A DNA stretch of 64,000 bases. Origin: Mycetocola_A sp015752285 (GTDB lineage: Bacteria; Actinomycetota; Actinomycetes; Actinomycetales; Microbacteriaceae). The translations under genes and the position numbers were made by a program. Under the pieces are notes generated by a model, which was not told the DNA's origin, did not search any database, and saw only the letters and a list, made by a program, of their open reading frames with translations. Position 1 is the first letter of the stretch; every line of letters begins with the position of its first letter. The DNA is taken from assembly GCF_015752285.1 (NCBI RefSeq), contig NZ_JADOUY010000003.1, forward strand, positions 1-64,000, read 5' to 3'. Below are positions 25,301 to 32,185 of this stretch, piece after piece.

Positions 25301-27442
25301 CTCAACGCGGGCGATCACGCCGTCGTGATCGAATCCACAGACAAGGTCGGCAACGTCACCCGCTTCGAGGCAACGTTCACCACCTTCGAGGAGCAGCCCA
25401 GCGGCGGGGCGATCAGCCCGACCGAAGGCAGCGAGGTCGAAGCCGGGAACGTGAGTCTCTCGGCGCAGGTCGAGGACCCGACGGGCGACATCCTCGATGT
25501 GTCGTTCCGCGAGGGGTACCGGCTCGATCTCGAAGACGGCGACGTGTCGACCCGGTCAGGGACGACGCAGGACGCCGCGTCCACCGACCGGGAGCAGCCC
25601 GTCTCTCTGAAAGCCACCGATGTTGCCGCACTCGAAACCGTGGACGGCATCGCCACCGAGATCAGCTCGGACGACGAGTTCCCGTACCAGCTGTTCGACG
25701 TGGACGTGCCGACGGATGCCGGTGCCGGCGCTCTCGTGCGGGTCTCGTGGGCAGGGGCAGCGAACGCGAACGCGCAGGTGATCCTCTACGCACTCACCGC
25801 CGACGGAGCATCCTGGACCGAGGTCACCCGTCACCGAACGACCACAGATGACGAAGCGTTCACCCTCTCCGGTGTCGTCGACGCTGACACCCACGCGGTC
25901 GACGGAACCGTGAGCATCCTGGTGCAGCACTCCGAGGGCTTCGCTGCCGCTGACCAAACGTCACGGGACGACGCGGTCGCTCCGCACAACGCGGGAGACG
26001 TGCCGCGATCGGACTACGACTTCACGATCGCCTGGGAGTCCGACACCCAGTACTACAACGCGGAGTACTACGACCACCAGGTGGCGATTCACGATTACCT
26101 GCTCGATCGTCGTGAAGAGCTCAACCTGCAGTACGTCATCCACACCGGTGACATCGTCGACAACCACCTTGCGCCCTACCAGTGGAAGAACGCCGACCCG
26201 CAGTATCAGCGGTTCGATGACGCCGGGTTGCCGTACGGCGTTCTCGCCGGCAACCACGACGTCGGGCACAAGGAGGTGGACTACACCAACTACAGCGAGT
26301 ACTTCGGTGAAGACCGGTATGCGGCGAACCCCTGGTACGGCGAGAGCTACCAGGACAACCGCGGGCATTACGACCTGATAACCGCTGGCGGAATCGACTT
26401 TCTCATGGTCTACATGGGCTGGGGTCCTGGCGATGCCGAGATCGACTGGATGAACGAGGTGCTCGCGGCTCACCCCGAGCGCATCGCGATCCTCAACCAA
26501 CATGAGTTCATGCTCACCACCGGTGGCCTCGGCGCGATGCCGCAGCGCATCATGGACGAGGTCGTCGCGACCAACCCGAACGTGAAGATGGTGTTCTCCG
26601 GTCACTACCACGACGCGTTCACCCGGCTCGATTCCTTCGACGACAACGGCGACGGCATTCCCGACCGCACCGTTCACTCGATGCTGTTCGATTACCAGGG
26701 GCTCCCGGAGGGTGGGCAGGGGTTCCTGCGCCTGCTGCACTTCGACAACGAGACCGGCCAGATGCTCGTGCGCACCTATTCGCCGTCGCTCGATGTGTAC
26801 AACTCAGAGGAGGCGAGCCTGCTCGGGCCCGTCGAAGACCCGTACATGTTCCAGGAGTTCGCTGTCTCCTACGATGCCCTCGGAATCACGCCGGCGACGA
26901 AAACTTTGGCGACGGATGCCTTCAGCGCCGAAATCCTGACGGCGAACGAGATCGCCGGGTTCGCGGATGTGCCGAGCGGCTCCGTGCTGACCGCGACCTG
27001 GCCGCTCGAGGAGCTCGGTGAGCACGGCTGGTACGTGCACACGGCCGACCCGTACGGCGCCGTCGACTTCTCGACGGTCAGGCTCTTCACCGTGATCCCG
27101 GCTGCTGAGGTTCCGACCGATCCGAACGACCCGACCGATCCGCCTGGGGATGGCGGGCCTGGGGATGGCGGTGGTGACGGTGAGCCTGGTGACGGGACCG
27201 GCGGGGGATCCGGTCCCGGTGATCCGGCGGGCGGGGGCTCGTCGCCGATCGGTTCGGGCCCGGATGCGGGTGGTTCCGGTTCCGGCTCCGGGGGCGACGG
27301 CCTTGCTGACACGGGTGCGTCGGCCGGTCCGGCGGGTGCCCTGGGGCTCGGGGCGCTGGCAGTGCTGTTGGCCGGCGTGAGTCTGCTGCTGTTCCGCCGG
27401 GCGCGGGCCAGCTCGTGGCATCGTTCGCGGGGGGAACGCTAG
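22331..27442 (+). CDS. Large wall-anchored metallophosphoesterase with lamin-tail domains
   Basis: The 1703-residue protein has a signal peptide (RRFSGALATATVCALGMGLLAAIPASAAPA). Three lamin-tail domains start near residues 38, 232 and 434, each with VTEI/VTEL and FEVHN or VEVYN; the first two are close duplicates. Beta-sandwich regions follow to about 1200. A metallophosphoesterase domain (about 1230-1470) has WESDTQYYN, HTGDIVDNH (about 1270), AGNHDVGH (about 1307) and FSGHYHDAF (about 1423), a complete metal-site set. A Pro/Gly-rich linker, LADTG (about 1657), a membrane segment and basic tail form a sortase anchor. It probably hydrolyses phosphoesters at the cell surface; the substrate is unknown. 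The start is GTG 22331. Confidence 0.88.
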   Translation: MSTPRLRRFSGALATATVCALGMGLLAAIPASAAPAGIPPLVITEIVANNPGNDNFEYFEVHNTTTDAIDLAAAGITFAYSYADSDDRGRDVPLTVAGDVSIAAGETVVFWLSYTTGAVDSTAFTEEGFRTAVGADAATRVLRVTGQNGMANGGDRGLRILDADGIVSWSHYPAGSMGEDQAVHFRLPEDAADLGLDVLAPNAAKSPGIVDPAALVRPTPEPEPVPEPGPATNWPVLVTEIAPDHTGFDNFEFFEVHNTTGRAIDLAADGYSFAYGPVSSDDTTSDVPLTAEENLVLGADETAVYWLSYTSGNVDSSAFTEADFRAQWSVPADTEVVRITGQNGMANGGARGIRVIQTTDAGAEPVSWSHYPAGSVSTTTTAHFRIPGDIAEKSLPLLESAAASPGIVTGAALTAPEPEPTPGWDPQPDPALSTARLQVTELLPDSTNVGASDGFEFVEVYNATSEPVDFSDYAINYLYPIDLASNSNEVLWPAQPADVVIDPGKTLVFWIKNGPNDALGADAFNTQFGTDLELGTDLVEIYSGGLANGSARGIEIVTNTGFSVNRAYYNMGATDDAQADQGVRYAVSDDDLGLQRMLGLTAATPGAIQEDQVPAGLMIDPVDTTGPVVADLTAATIDPTVNFTIELDASDDVQVRTLQLDVANNVDDGIRLINLVVDADGRYRSVVNAADLIGKKWYEYTVTARDGPNTTTTETRRVPIAGANTDPIRLNVTDGQYIGGESTVIAAGDDFPSELELSIDGTPVETTPNLESAPTFVFEAGGVNTFFQNGVRIGEDVLTIFDDGLPTGFETIVTPVPLDYVVDGDDLVVSIWAGTKAAPEINLDENNDDFQVKGLRLVLPDGRTLTPAGYDDPTLTLNMGDSAGRLDFFDARFTLPTDAFTGESTVWDTTAETDGEHTVSATDGIDSLSRTVIVDNTAPEVTSSIVDGTPYQGEIRIEAEITDGGAGVGSYTATLDGMPITLPYTTSSLILNAGDHAVVIESTDKVGNVTRFEATFTTFEEQPSGGAISPTEGSEVEAGNVSLSAQVEDPTGDILDVSFREGYRLDLEDGDVSTRSGTTQDAASTDREQPVSLKATDVAALETVDGIATEISSDDEFPYQLFDVDVPTDAGAGALVRVSWAGAANANAQVILYALTADGASWTEVTRHRTTTDDEAFTLSGVVDADTHAVDGTVSILVQHSEGFAAADQTSRDDAVAPHNAGDVPRSDYDFTIAWESDTQYYNAEYYDHQVAIHDYLLDRREELNLQYVIHTGDIVDNHLAPYQWKNADPQYQRFDDAGLPYGVLAGNHDVGHKEVDYTNYSEYFGEDRYAANPWYGESYQDNRGHYDLITAGGIDFLMVYMGWGPGDAEIDWMNEVLAAHPERIAILNQHEFMLTTGGLGAMPQRIMDEVVATNPNVKMVFSGHYHDAFTRLDSFDDNGDGIPDRTVHSMLFDYQGLPEGGQGFLRLLHFDNETGQMLVRTYSPSLDVYNSEEASLLGPVEDPYMFQEFAVSYDALGITPATKTLATDAFSAEILTANEIAGFADVPSGSVLTATWPLEELGEHGWYVHTADPYGAVDFSTVRLFTVIPAAEVPTDPNDPTDPPGDGGPGDGGGDGEPGDGTGGGSGPGDPAGGGSSPIGSGPDAGGSGSGSGGDGLADTGASAGPAGALGLGALAVLLAGVSLLLFRRARASSWHRSRGER

Positions 27443-27485
27443 CCGCGGAGGGAGACCGCCACCACCTCGGGGTGGCCTCCCGAGC

Positions 27486-27526
27486 GCCACCGCCCTCTCC
27501 CGATGTGCCCGGGGGAGGGCGGTGGC
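27486..27526 (+). terminator. Strong hairpin terminator
   Basis: GCCACCGCCCTC pairs with GAGGGCGGTGGC across a GC-rich loop, 43 bases after the stop of the surface phosphoesterase gene. A weaker hairpin (GCCACC/GGTGGC, about 27459-27477) precedes it. Confidence 0.7.
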
Positions 27527-27746
27527 GTGTGGCGCAACGGCTACGGCCGCGCGTTGACGCCGCGCCTCCCAGGCAGAGCGCCAGCGACCAAGCCGAGGCT
27601 GTCCCATCCGCACTCGCGCCGCGTCCGGCGCTCTGCGACTACGCCTCACACTTCGGCTCGCGCTAGTGGCTCCCAGCCCGCGCGTGTGGCGACCATTGTG
27701 CGACCGGAGCCCTGGCATCCTGTCGTCGGGTGGCATCCGCCTCGTG
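27527..27746. other. Intergenic stretch without a recognised gene
   Basis: Between the terminator and palindrome copy 7 the sequence is GC-rich but shows no start with a ribosome site, no family match and no clear repeat. Confidence 0.5.
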
Positions 27747-27797
27747 TGCTGCAGTTTCATGCCGATGCTGCACTTTTGGGCGCACCAAGCCCGGCCG

Positions 27798-27857
27798 TGC
27801 TGCACTTTCTTTTCGATGCTGCAGTTGCAACTGCAGCATCGAAAAAGAAGTGCAGCA
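27798..27857. repeat. 60-bp palindrome, copy 7, with paired arm changes
   Basis: This core lies between the convergent surface phosphoesterase and DUF805 genes. The arms read TTTTCGATG and CATCGAAAA, where other copies have TGTCGATG and CATCGACA, so both arms changed together and the stem is kept. An extra left module sits at 27747-27777 (TGCTGCAGTTTCATGCCGAT, then GCTGCACTTTT). Confidence 0.92.
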
Positions 27858-27876
27858 TCGACTGTCCACCGGAGCG

Positions 27877-28350
27877 TCAGCGGTCGAAGCGCGCGCCCTC
27901 GGGATTGCTCGGCAGCAGCGTGAACACAAGAAGGACGATTGCACCGAATGTCGGAAAGAGTGCGAGCAGAATCCATCCGCCCGAGAAGTCGATGTCGTGC
28001 AGGCGTCGCACCGTGAGGGCGATCCCCGGAATGAAGACCGCGAGGAAATAGAGCACCATGACCACCATCACCACGACGGCTGCCGGGGCGAACTCGGTTT
28101 CCCCGGTTCCGGTCGCCGTCTGACCAACCACCGCCGACTGGATGACCAGCGCGAGGAGGCTTCCGCCGAAGAACACGATGACGTTGAGGAGCGCAATCCA
28201 CCAGTATTCGCTGCGGCTCGACCGGCCGGCGAAGGTGGCGTACCGGCCGAAGAACCGCGAAACCGCAACTTTCGGGGAGGCGCGGCGGATCGGGGCATCC
28301 GTTGAGGTTGGTGCGGAGTCGACGGTCGGGTAGGACGCGGGCTGTGTCAC
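27877..28350 (-). CDS. DUF805 membrane protein
   Basis: The 157-residue protein has the DUF805 layout: RFFGRYATFAGRSSRSEYWW before the first membrane segment, about four segments in all, and RRLHDIDFSGGWILLALFPTFG before the last. The family is widespread in the bacterial inner membrane without a firm role. GTG 28350 is preceded by AAGGA at good distance. It is divergent from the CDF transporter gene. Confidence 0.88.
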   Translation of the reverse strand: MTQPASYPTVDSAPTSTDAPIRRASPKVAVSRFFGRYATFAGRSSRSEYWWIALLNVIVFFGGSLLALVIQSAVVGQTATGTGETEFAPAAVVVMVVMVLYFLAVFIPGIALTVRRLHDIDFSGGWILLALFPTFGAIVLLVFTLLPSNPEGARFDR

Positions 28351-28660
28351 GGGGGCAGTTCCTTCTCGATCGTTTCGGGCGGACACCGACACGCTATCGG
28401 CCGGGGTGACGGCTGCGCGATGGGGAGTTATGCCCCAAACGAGCGTTGCCCCTCCCGAACGCCCGCAGGCACCGGCTCGTGCTGTGGCACGTTGAAGTAC
28501 GAGCGCGCGTTGTCTGGGCGGATGTTCGCGACGGCATCCTGACAGATCCGCATTGGGGGAGTATGTAGGCTCCGCGGTGCGGTGCGGTGCGGTGGCGACC
28601 GCGACGGAGCGTGCGTAGAGCCGAGCGTAGGCTGGCGTCAGCCATCGGGGGAGTACCAAC
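28351..28660. other. Divergent intergenic region with (GCGGT)4
   Basis: The gap between DUF805 and the CDF transporter contains four perfect tandem copies of GCGGT at 28574-28593. I see no gene and no convincing promoter box; the ribosome site of the CDF gene (GGGGGAG) lies at the right end. Confidence 0.5.
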
Positions 28661-29578
28661 GTGACCGTGATCATCGCATTCTGCGCCAACGTGCTCGTCG
28701 CTGTCGCCAAGACGGTGGCCGCCTTCCTCACCGGGTCGGCATCGATGGTGGCCGAAGCCGCACATTCGTGGGCGGATGCCGGCAACGAGATCTTCCTGTT
28801 GATCGCCGACAGGAGGTCGTCGCGCGAGAAGGACGAGGAGCATCCGCGCGGTTATGGGCGGGAAGCCTGGGTGTGGTCACTGTTCGCTGCTGTGGGGATC
28901 TTCACCGCTGGGGCCGTCGTGTCGGTGACGCACGGCATCCAGGAGCTGACGAATCCTGAGCCCGTCGAGAGCCCGGCGATCGCCTATCTCGTGCTCGGGG
29001 TGTCGTTCATCCTCGAGGGGATCTCGTTCGCTCAGGCCGTCAGACAGTCGCGGCGAAGTGCCTCGAAGCGCGACCAGTCGACGGTGCGATTCGTACTCAC
29101 GAGCTCGAACGCGACGCTGCGGGCTGTGTTCCTCGAGGATTTCGCTGCCCTGATCGGACTGGTGATCGCCGCGACGAGCATCTTCGTTCACCAGGTGACG
29201 GGCAATGCCGTGTTCGATGCGATCGGGTCGATCCTCATCGGGGTGCTGCTTGGGGTGGTCGCGCTCATCCTGATCGATCAGAACCGGCGGTATCTCATCG
29301 GCGCCAACTCGTCGCCCGGGCTGCGGGATGCCGCAGGGCGCGCCCTCCTCGCATCGCCAGACATCGACCGGGTCACCTACCTGCATCTCGAATTCGTCGG
29401 GCCCGAGCGCCTCTACCTGGTCGCAGCGGTCGACCTGGTGGGGGATGCCGCGGAATCCTCGGTGGCGGAACGACTGCGGCGGATCGAGCGATCGATCGAG
29501 GAACACGAGGGGATCGAGACGGCGGTGTTGTCGCTCTCGGTGCACGACGAGGCGTCGCTCGAGTTCGCGGCGCCGTAG
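28661..29578 (+). CDS. Cation diffusion facilitator transporter
   Basis: The 305-residue protein has about six membrane segments and a C-terminal cytoplasmic domain (about 205-305). The metal site of segment 2 is HSWADAGNE (HxxxD) and that of segment 5 is FLEDFAALIG. CDF proteins export divalent metals such as Zn, Mn or Fe against protons; the ion cannot be told from these motifs. The start GTG 28661 follows GGGGGAG. Segment 1 begins at the initiator, so an N-terminal extension is absent. Confidence 0.88.
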   Translation: MTVIIAFCANVLVAVAKTVAAFLTGSASMVAEAAHSWADAGNEIFLLIADRRSSREKDEEHPRGYGREAWVWSLFAAVGIFTAGAVVSVTHGIQELTNPEPVESPAIAYLVLGVSFILEGISFAQAVRQSRRSASKRDQSTVRFVLTSSNATLRAVFLEDFAALIGLVIAATSIFVHQVTGNAVFDAIGSILIGVLLGVVALILIDQNRRYLIGANSSPGLRDAAGRALLASPDIDRVTYLHLEFVGPERLYLVAAVDLVGDAAESSVAERLRRIERSIEEHEGIETAVLSLSVHDEASLEFAAP

Positions 29579-29687
29579 TGCCTCGATGCTGTCGCGCCCT
29601 CAATGCTGTCGCGCCGACAAACGCACCCGCGCTGGTTCGATGGAGTCGCGTCGACGACGACGCGAGGCCGCGCCGGCTCCTCAGGTC

Positions 29688-30117
29688 GCGCAAACGACTG
29701 TTGTCCGGCGGGTATGGCGACCGTTTGCGCGGCCTGAAGCCGCGGCATCCGTTCGCGGGCCACTTCAGTGCGCACAAGCTGGTCTCTCCGGGTCATGCGG
29801 CGACTATTTGCGCTCATCGACGGACGGATGCCGCACCCGCGCCGCGAACCACGCGCGCGGGACGCTCCGTGCTGCAGTTGTGTGCCGATGCGGCATTTAC
29901 AGTGTCGAGGCCGGCGCCCGTGCTGCACTTTCTTGTCGATGCTGCAGTTGCAACTGCAGCATCGACGCAAAGGTGCAGCATGGGGCGTCGCGGATGCGTG
30001 AACCGCGTCTCCGGAGGCTCGCGGTTCGGCGCACTGGCGTGCCACGCGCCCGTTCGCCGCGCACGTTCATTGGGCAGAAACTGCTCGCATCCGGCGGTTT
30101 GGCGACCGTTTCGCATT
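29688..30117 (+). repeat. Three copies of a second dispersed repeat (about 45 bp)
   Basis: Copies at 29688-29730, 29770-29813 and 30072-30117 share the order CGCAAAC/CGCACAAGC/CAGAAAC, then TCCGG, then TGGCGACCGTTTGCGC or a close variant (GCGGCGACTATTTGCGC; TTGGCGACCGTTTCGC). In the first copy GCGCAAACG (29688-29696) and CGTTTGCGC (29722-29730) are a perfect inverted repeat. All three lie in the same 573-bp gap (29579-30151), which holds no gene I can support. Confidence 0.6.
29921..29980. repeat. 60-bp palindrome, copy 8
   Basis: This core is in the convergent gap between the CDF transporter and DUF4190-like genes. An extra left module, TGCTGCAGTTGTGTGCCGAT followed by GCGGCATTT, sits at about 29870-29897. 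This is the last copy in the window. Confidence 0.9.
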
Positions 30118-30151
30118 TGAACGACGGATGCCGCGGCGCGCGAAGCGTCGA

Positions 30152-31105
30152 CTACTCGGTCTCGAAGGTGAACCGGTCTTCCTGATACACGGCGTCGGCG
30201 TGCGACAGTTCCCAGGTGCCCCCGTCGACAGCGTCGCTCGGAATGGCCACGACAACGTTGCCCGTCGCCGAGTCGCCAGCAGCCAGGCCGTCGATCAGCT
30301 CGAAGCGTGGGTCGGGAGCGATCGCGAACGGGGTGAGTGAGCTGTACCGTTCGCCGTCTGCTGTCACGAAATTGATGAGGATGTTGGTGCGCGGCGTCAC
30401 GCCGTCGTCTGACAGCGACGTCAGGTCGACCGTGATCATGGCCCACTGGAAGCCGGCCGGGGCATCCGTGTTGCTCGCATTGGCGGCAGCGACCAGATCG
30501 GTTGCGTCGAGAACGGATGTCGTGATGGTGGCCTCGTAGTCCGCCTGGCCACCGATGTCGGTCAGCTCCACGACGGTGCCGAGCGGCAGCGGATCGGCGG
30601 CGGCCTCGGTGGGAGACGGGCTGACGAACGGGCTGGGTTCGATGGTCGGGAGATCACGGGTCGCCCCGTCGACCGCACCGCCGACAGCGAAGATGAGGCC
30701 GAACGTATAGACGAAGATCATGATGAACGCGATCACCATCGACGCGGCGGAGAGCCCGGTGCCCCAGGCGGCCTGGCGACGGGGGCGGTCGGCGAGCACG
30801 AGCCCCACGATGCCGACGATGATGCCGGCCGGGCCGAGCAGGAACGCGAAGAAGCCGATGAACGGGATGAAGGCGATCACGACCGCGACGACGCCGATGA
30901 TGAGCGCGGCGAGGCCCGGCCCGTTGCTGCGCTTCGGACCCGTCGGACCGACCACGGTGTAGCCGTACGGAGGCTGCTCCTGCGGATAGTACTGCGCCGC
31001 GTTGTAGGGCTGTTGCTGCCCCGAATACGGTGGCGGGTTCTGGCCAGTGGGGTTCTGGCCGGAGGGATCCGCCGGTCCGTACGGGCTCTGCGGTGGGTTG
31101 GTCAT
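30152..31105 (-). CDS. DUF4190-like membrane protein with extracytoplasmic DUF4352-like domain
   Basis: The 317-residue protein has a Pro/Gln/Tyr-rich N-terminus (PYNAAQYYPQEQPPYGY), two or three membrane segments between about 65 and 150 (GPGLAALIIGVVAVVIAFIPFIGFFAFLLGP), a Pro/Ser linker, and a beta-rich C-terminal domain of the DUF4352 kind (GVTPRTNILINF, GDSATGNVVVAIP). Such proteins are common in actinobacteria, with the C-terminal domain outside the membrane; the role is unknown. ATG 31105 (MTNPPQSPYG) is chosen. Confidence 0.75.
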   Translation of the reverse strand: MTNPPQSPYGPADPSGQNPTGQNPPPYSGQQQPYNAAQYYPQEQPPYGYTVVGPTGPKRSNGPGLAALIIGVVAVVIAFIPFIGFFAFLLGPAGIIVGIVGLVLADRPRRQAAWGTGLSAASMVIAFIMIFVYTFGLIFAVGGAVDGATRDLPTIEPSPFVSPSPTEAAADPLPLGTVVELTDIGGQADYEATITTSVLDATDLVAAANASNTDAPAGFQWAMITVDLTSLSDDGVTPRTNILINFVTADGERYSSLTPFAIAPDPRFELIDGLAAGDSATGNVVVAIPSDAVDGGTWELSHADAVYQEDRFTFETE

Positions 31106-31210
31106 GCCCCCAGTCTCGCGCACCCGATGCCGCGGGTCGAGGGGCAGAGGTCCCCGGTGCTTCCCACTCGGGCGAGGGCCTGCTCGATCCGCTTCTACCC
31201 GATGACCACC

Positions 31211-31242
31211 GACACTGCCTCCTGCCCGCAGCAGGCAGTGTC
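31211..31242 (-). terminator. Hairpin at the end of the IclR gene
   Basis: GACACTGCCT (31211-31220) pairs perfectly with AGGCAGTGTC (31233-31242). It overlaps the stop codon of the minus-strand IclR gene. Confidence 0.55.
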
Positions 31243-32056
31243 AGGCGCCGGTCGCGGCGTCGGCCGGGATGAAGCCCAAACGACGAGACAGTCCTTGGGC
31301 GGCGGTCCGGATCGAGGCTCCGACTTCCTCGATGGAGAGCGCCTCCAGGCGATCAGCGGGGCAACTCAGCGTGATTGCGCCAGCACATCGTCCGCCGGCA
31401 TCGAAGAAGGGGGCGGAAATTCCCGCGCCGTTTCTGACCCAGCGCCCAGGGCTGTAGGTATAGCCCTGGTTGCGGTCGATCTCGAGTTGGCGCCGGAACT
31501 CGTCCTGATCCGTGATGCTCTGCGGAGTGTTCGCCGGCAACCCGCCAGACAGGATGCGATCGCTCTCCTCGGCCGGCATCCCGGCGAGAATGGCCATACC
31601 CGCAGCGCCGCTGACCAGAGGGAACGGCTTACCCAGATCGATCACGTAGCGGATCGTGTGCTCGCAGTCGACCTTGCCCCGAAAAACGAGCGAGTCATCG
31701 ACCCGCGACGCCACGTAGCAGGTCTCGTTGAATTTGCTCACCAGCTCCTTGAGGAAAGGCTCCGCCGCCTTGACCAGGGTGTCGCGCTCCGCGAGTGCCG
31801 CAACGATCGAGAACAAACTGGGGCCCGCTGCGTACATTCCGCGGTCGAGGGCCTGTTCGACGTACCCGAGCTCTTCGAACTGGGTCAGGATGCGACTCAC
31901 CGCGCTGCGGTCGATGCCGGTGACTCGAGCGGCCTCGCGAACACCGATCCCATCGGCGTGAGTGGCGACGAGTTCCAGGAGAGTGATCGCGCGCCCGAGA
32001 ACCCCTGACTTGGAGTTCTCTTTTGGCTGATCGACGTCAGTGTCCACAGTGCTCAT
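31241..32056 (-). CDS. IclR-family regulator of the catabolic locus
   Basis: The 271-residue protein has an N-terminal winged helix (LGRAITLLELVATHADGIGVREAARVTGIDRSAVSRILTQFEELGYVE) and a C-terminal effector domain (FPLVSGAAGMAILAGMPAEE, RWVRNGAGISAPFFD, GAITLSCPADRL). IclR proteins respond to aromatic or organic acids. It is divergent from the first catabolic gene. The palindrome ACAAGAC-GAT-GTCTTGT lies in the shared promoter, and a matching site stands before the transporter genes at 40228, which suggests control of both. ATG 32056 has GGGGG upstream; ATGs at 32068 and 32086 are alternatives. Confidence 0.88.
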   Translation of the reverse strand: MSTVDTDVDQPKENSKSGVLGRAITLLELVATHADGIGVREAARVTGIDRSAVSRILTQFEELGYVEQALDRGMYAAGPSLFSIVAALAERDTLVKAAEPFLKELVSKFNETCYVASRVDDSLVFRGKVDCEHTIRYVIDLGKPFPLVSGAAGMAILAGMPAEESDRILSGGLPANTPQSITDQDEFRRQLEIDRNQGYTYSPGRWVRNGAGISAPFFDAGGRCAGAITLSCPADRLEALSIEEVGASIRTAAQGLSRRLGFIPADAATGA

Positions 32057-32103
32057 CTTGGCCCCCATGAGCAAATGATACGACATCGTCCGGTCCCAGC
32101 TTC

Positions 32104-32150
32104 TTGACTCCAGTCGAAACGCACGCCACAATAACAAGACGATGTCTTGT
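32104..32150 (+). promoter_or_regulatory. Promoter and IclR operator of the catabolic operon
   Basis: TTGACT (32104-32109), a 17-nt spacer and CACAAT (32127-32132) form a plausible promoter. The perfect palindrome ACAAGAC-GAT-GTCTTGT (32134-32150) lies just downstream, over the expected transcription start, a position suited to repression. Confidence 0.62.
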
Positions 32151-32185
32151 TGGATAAGACATGGTTCACAGACAAAGGGGTCCAC

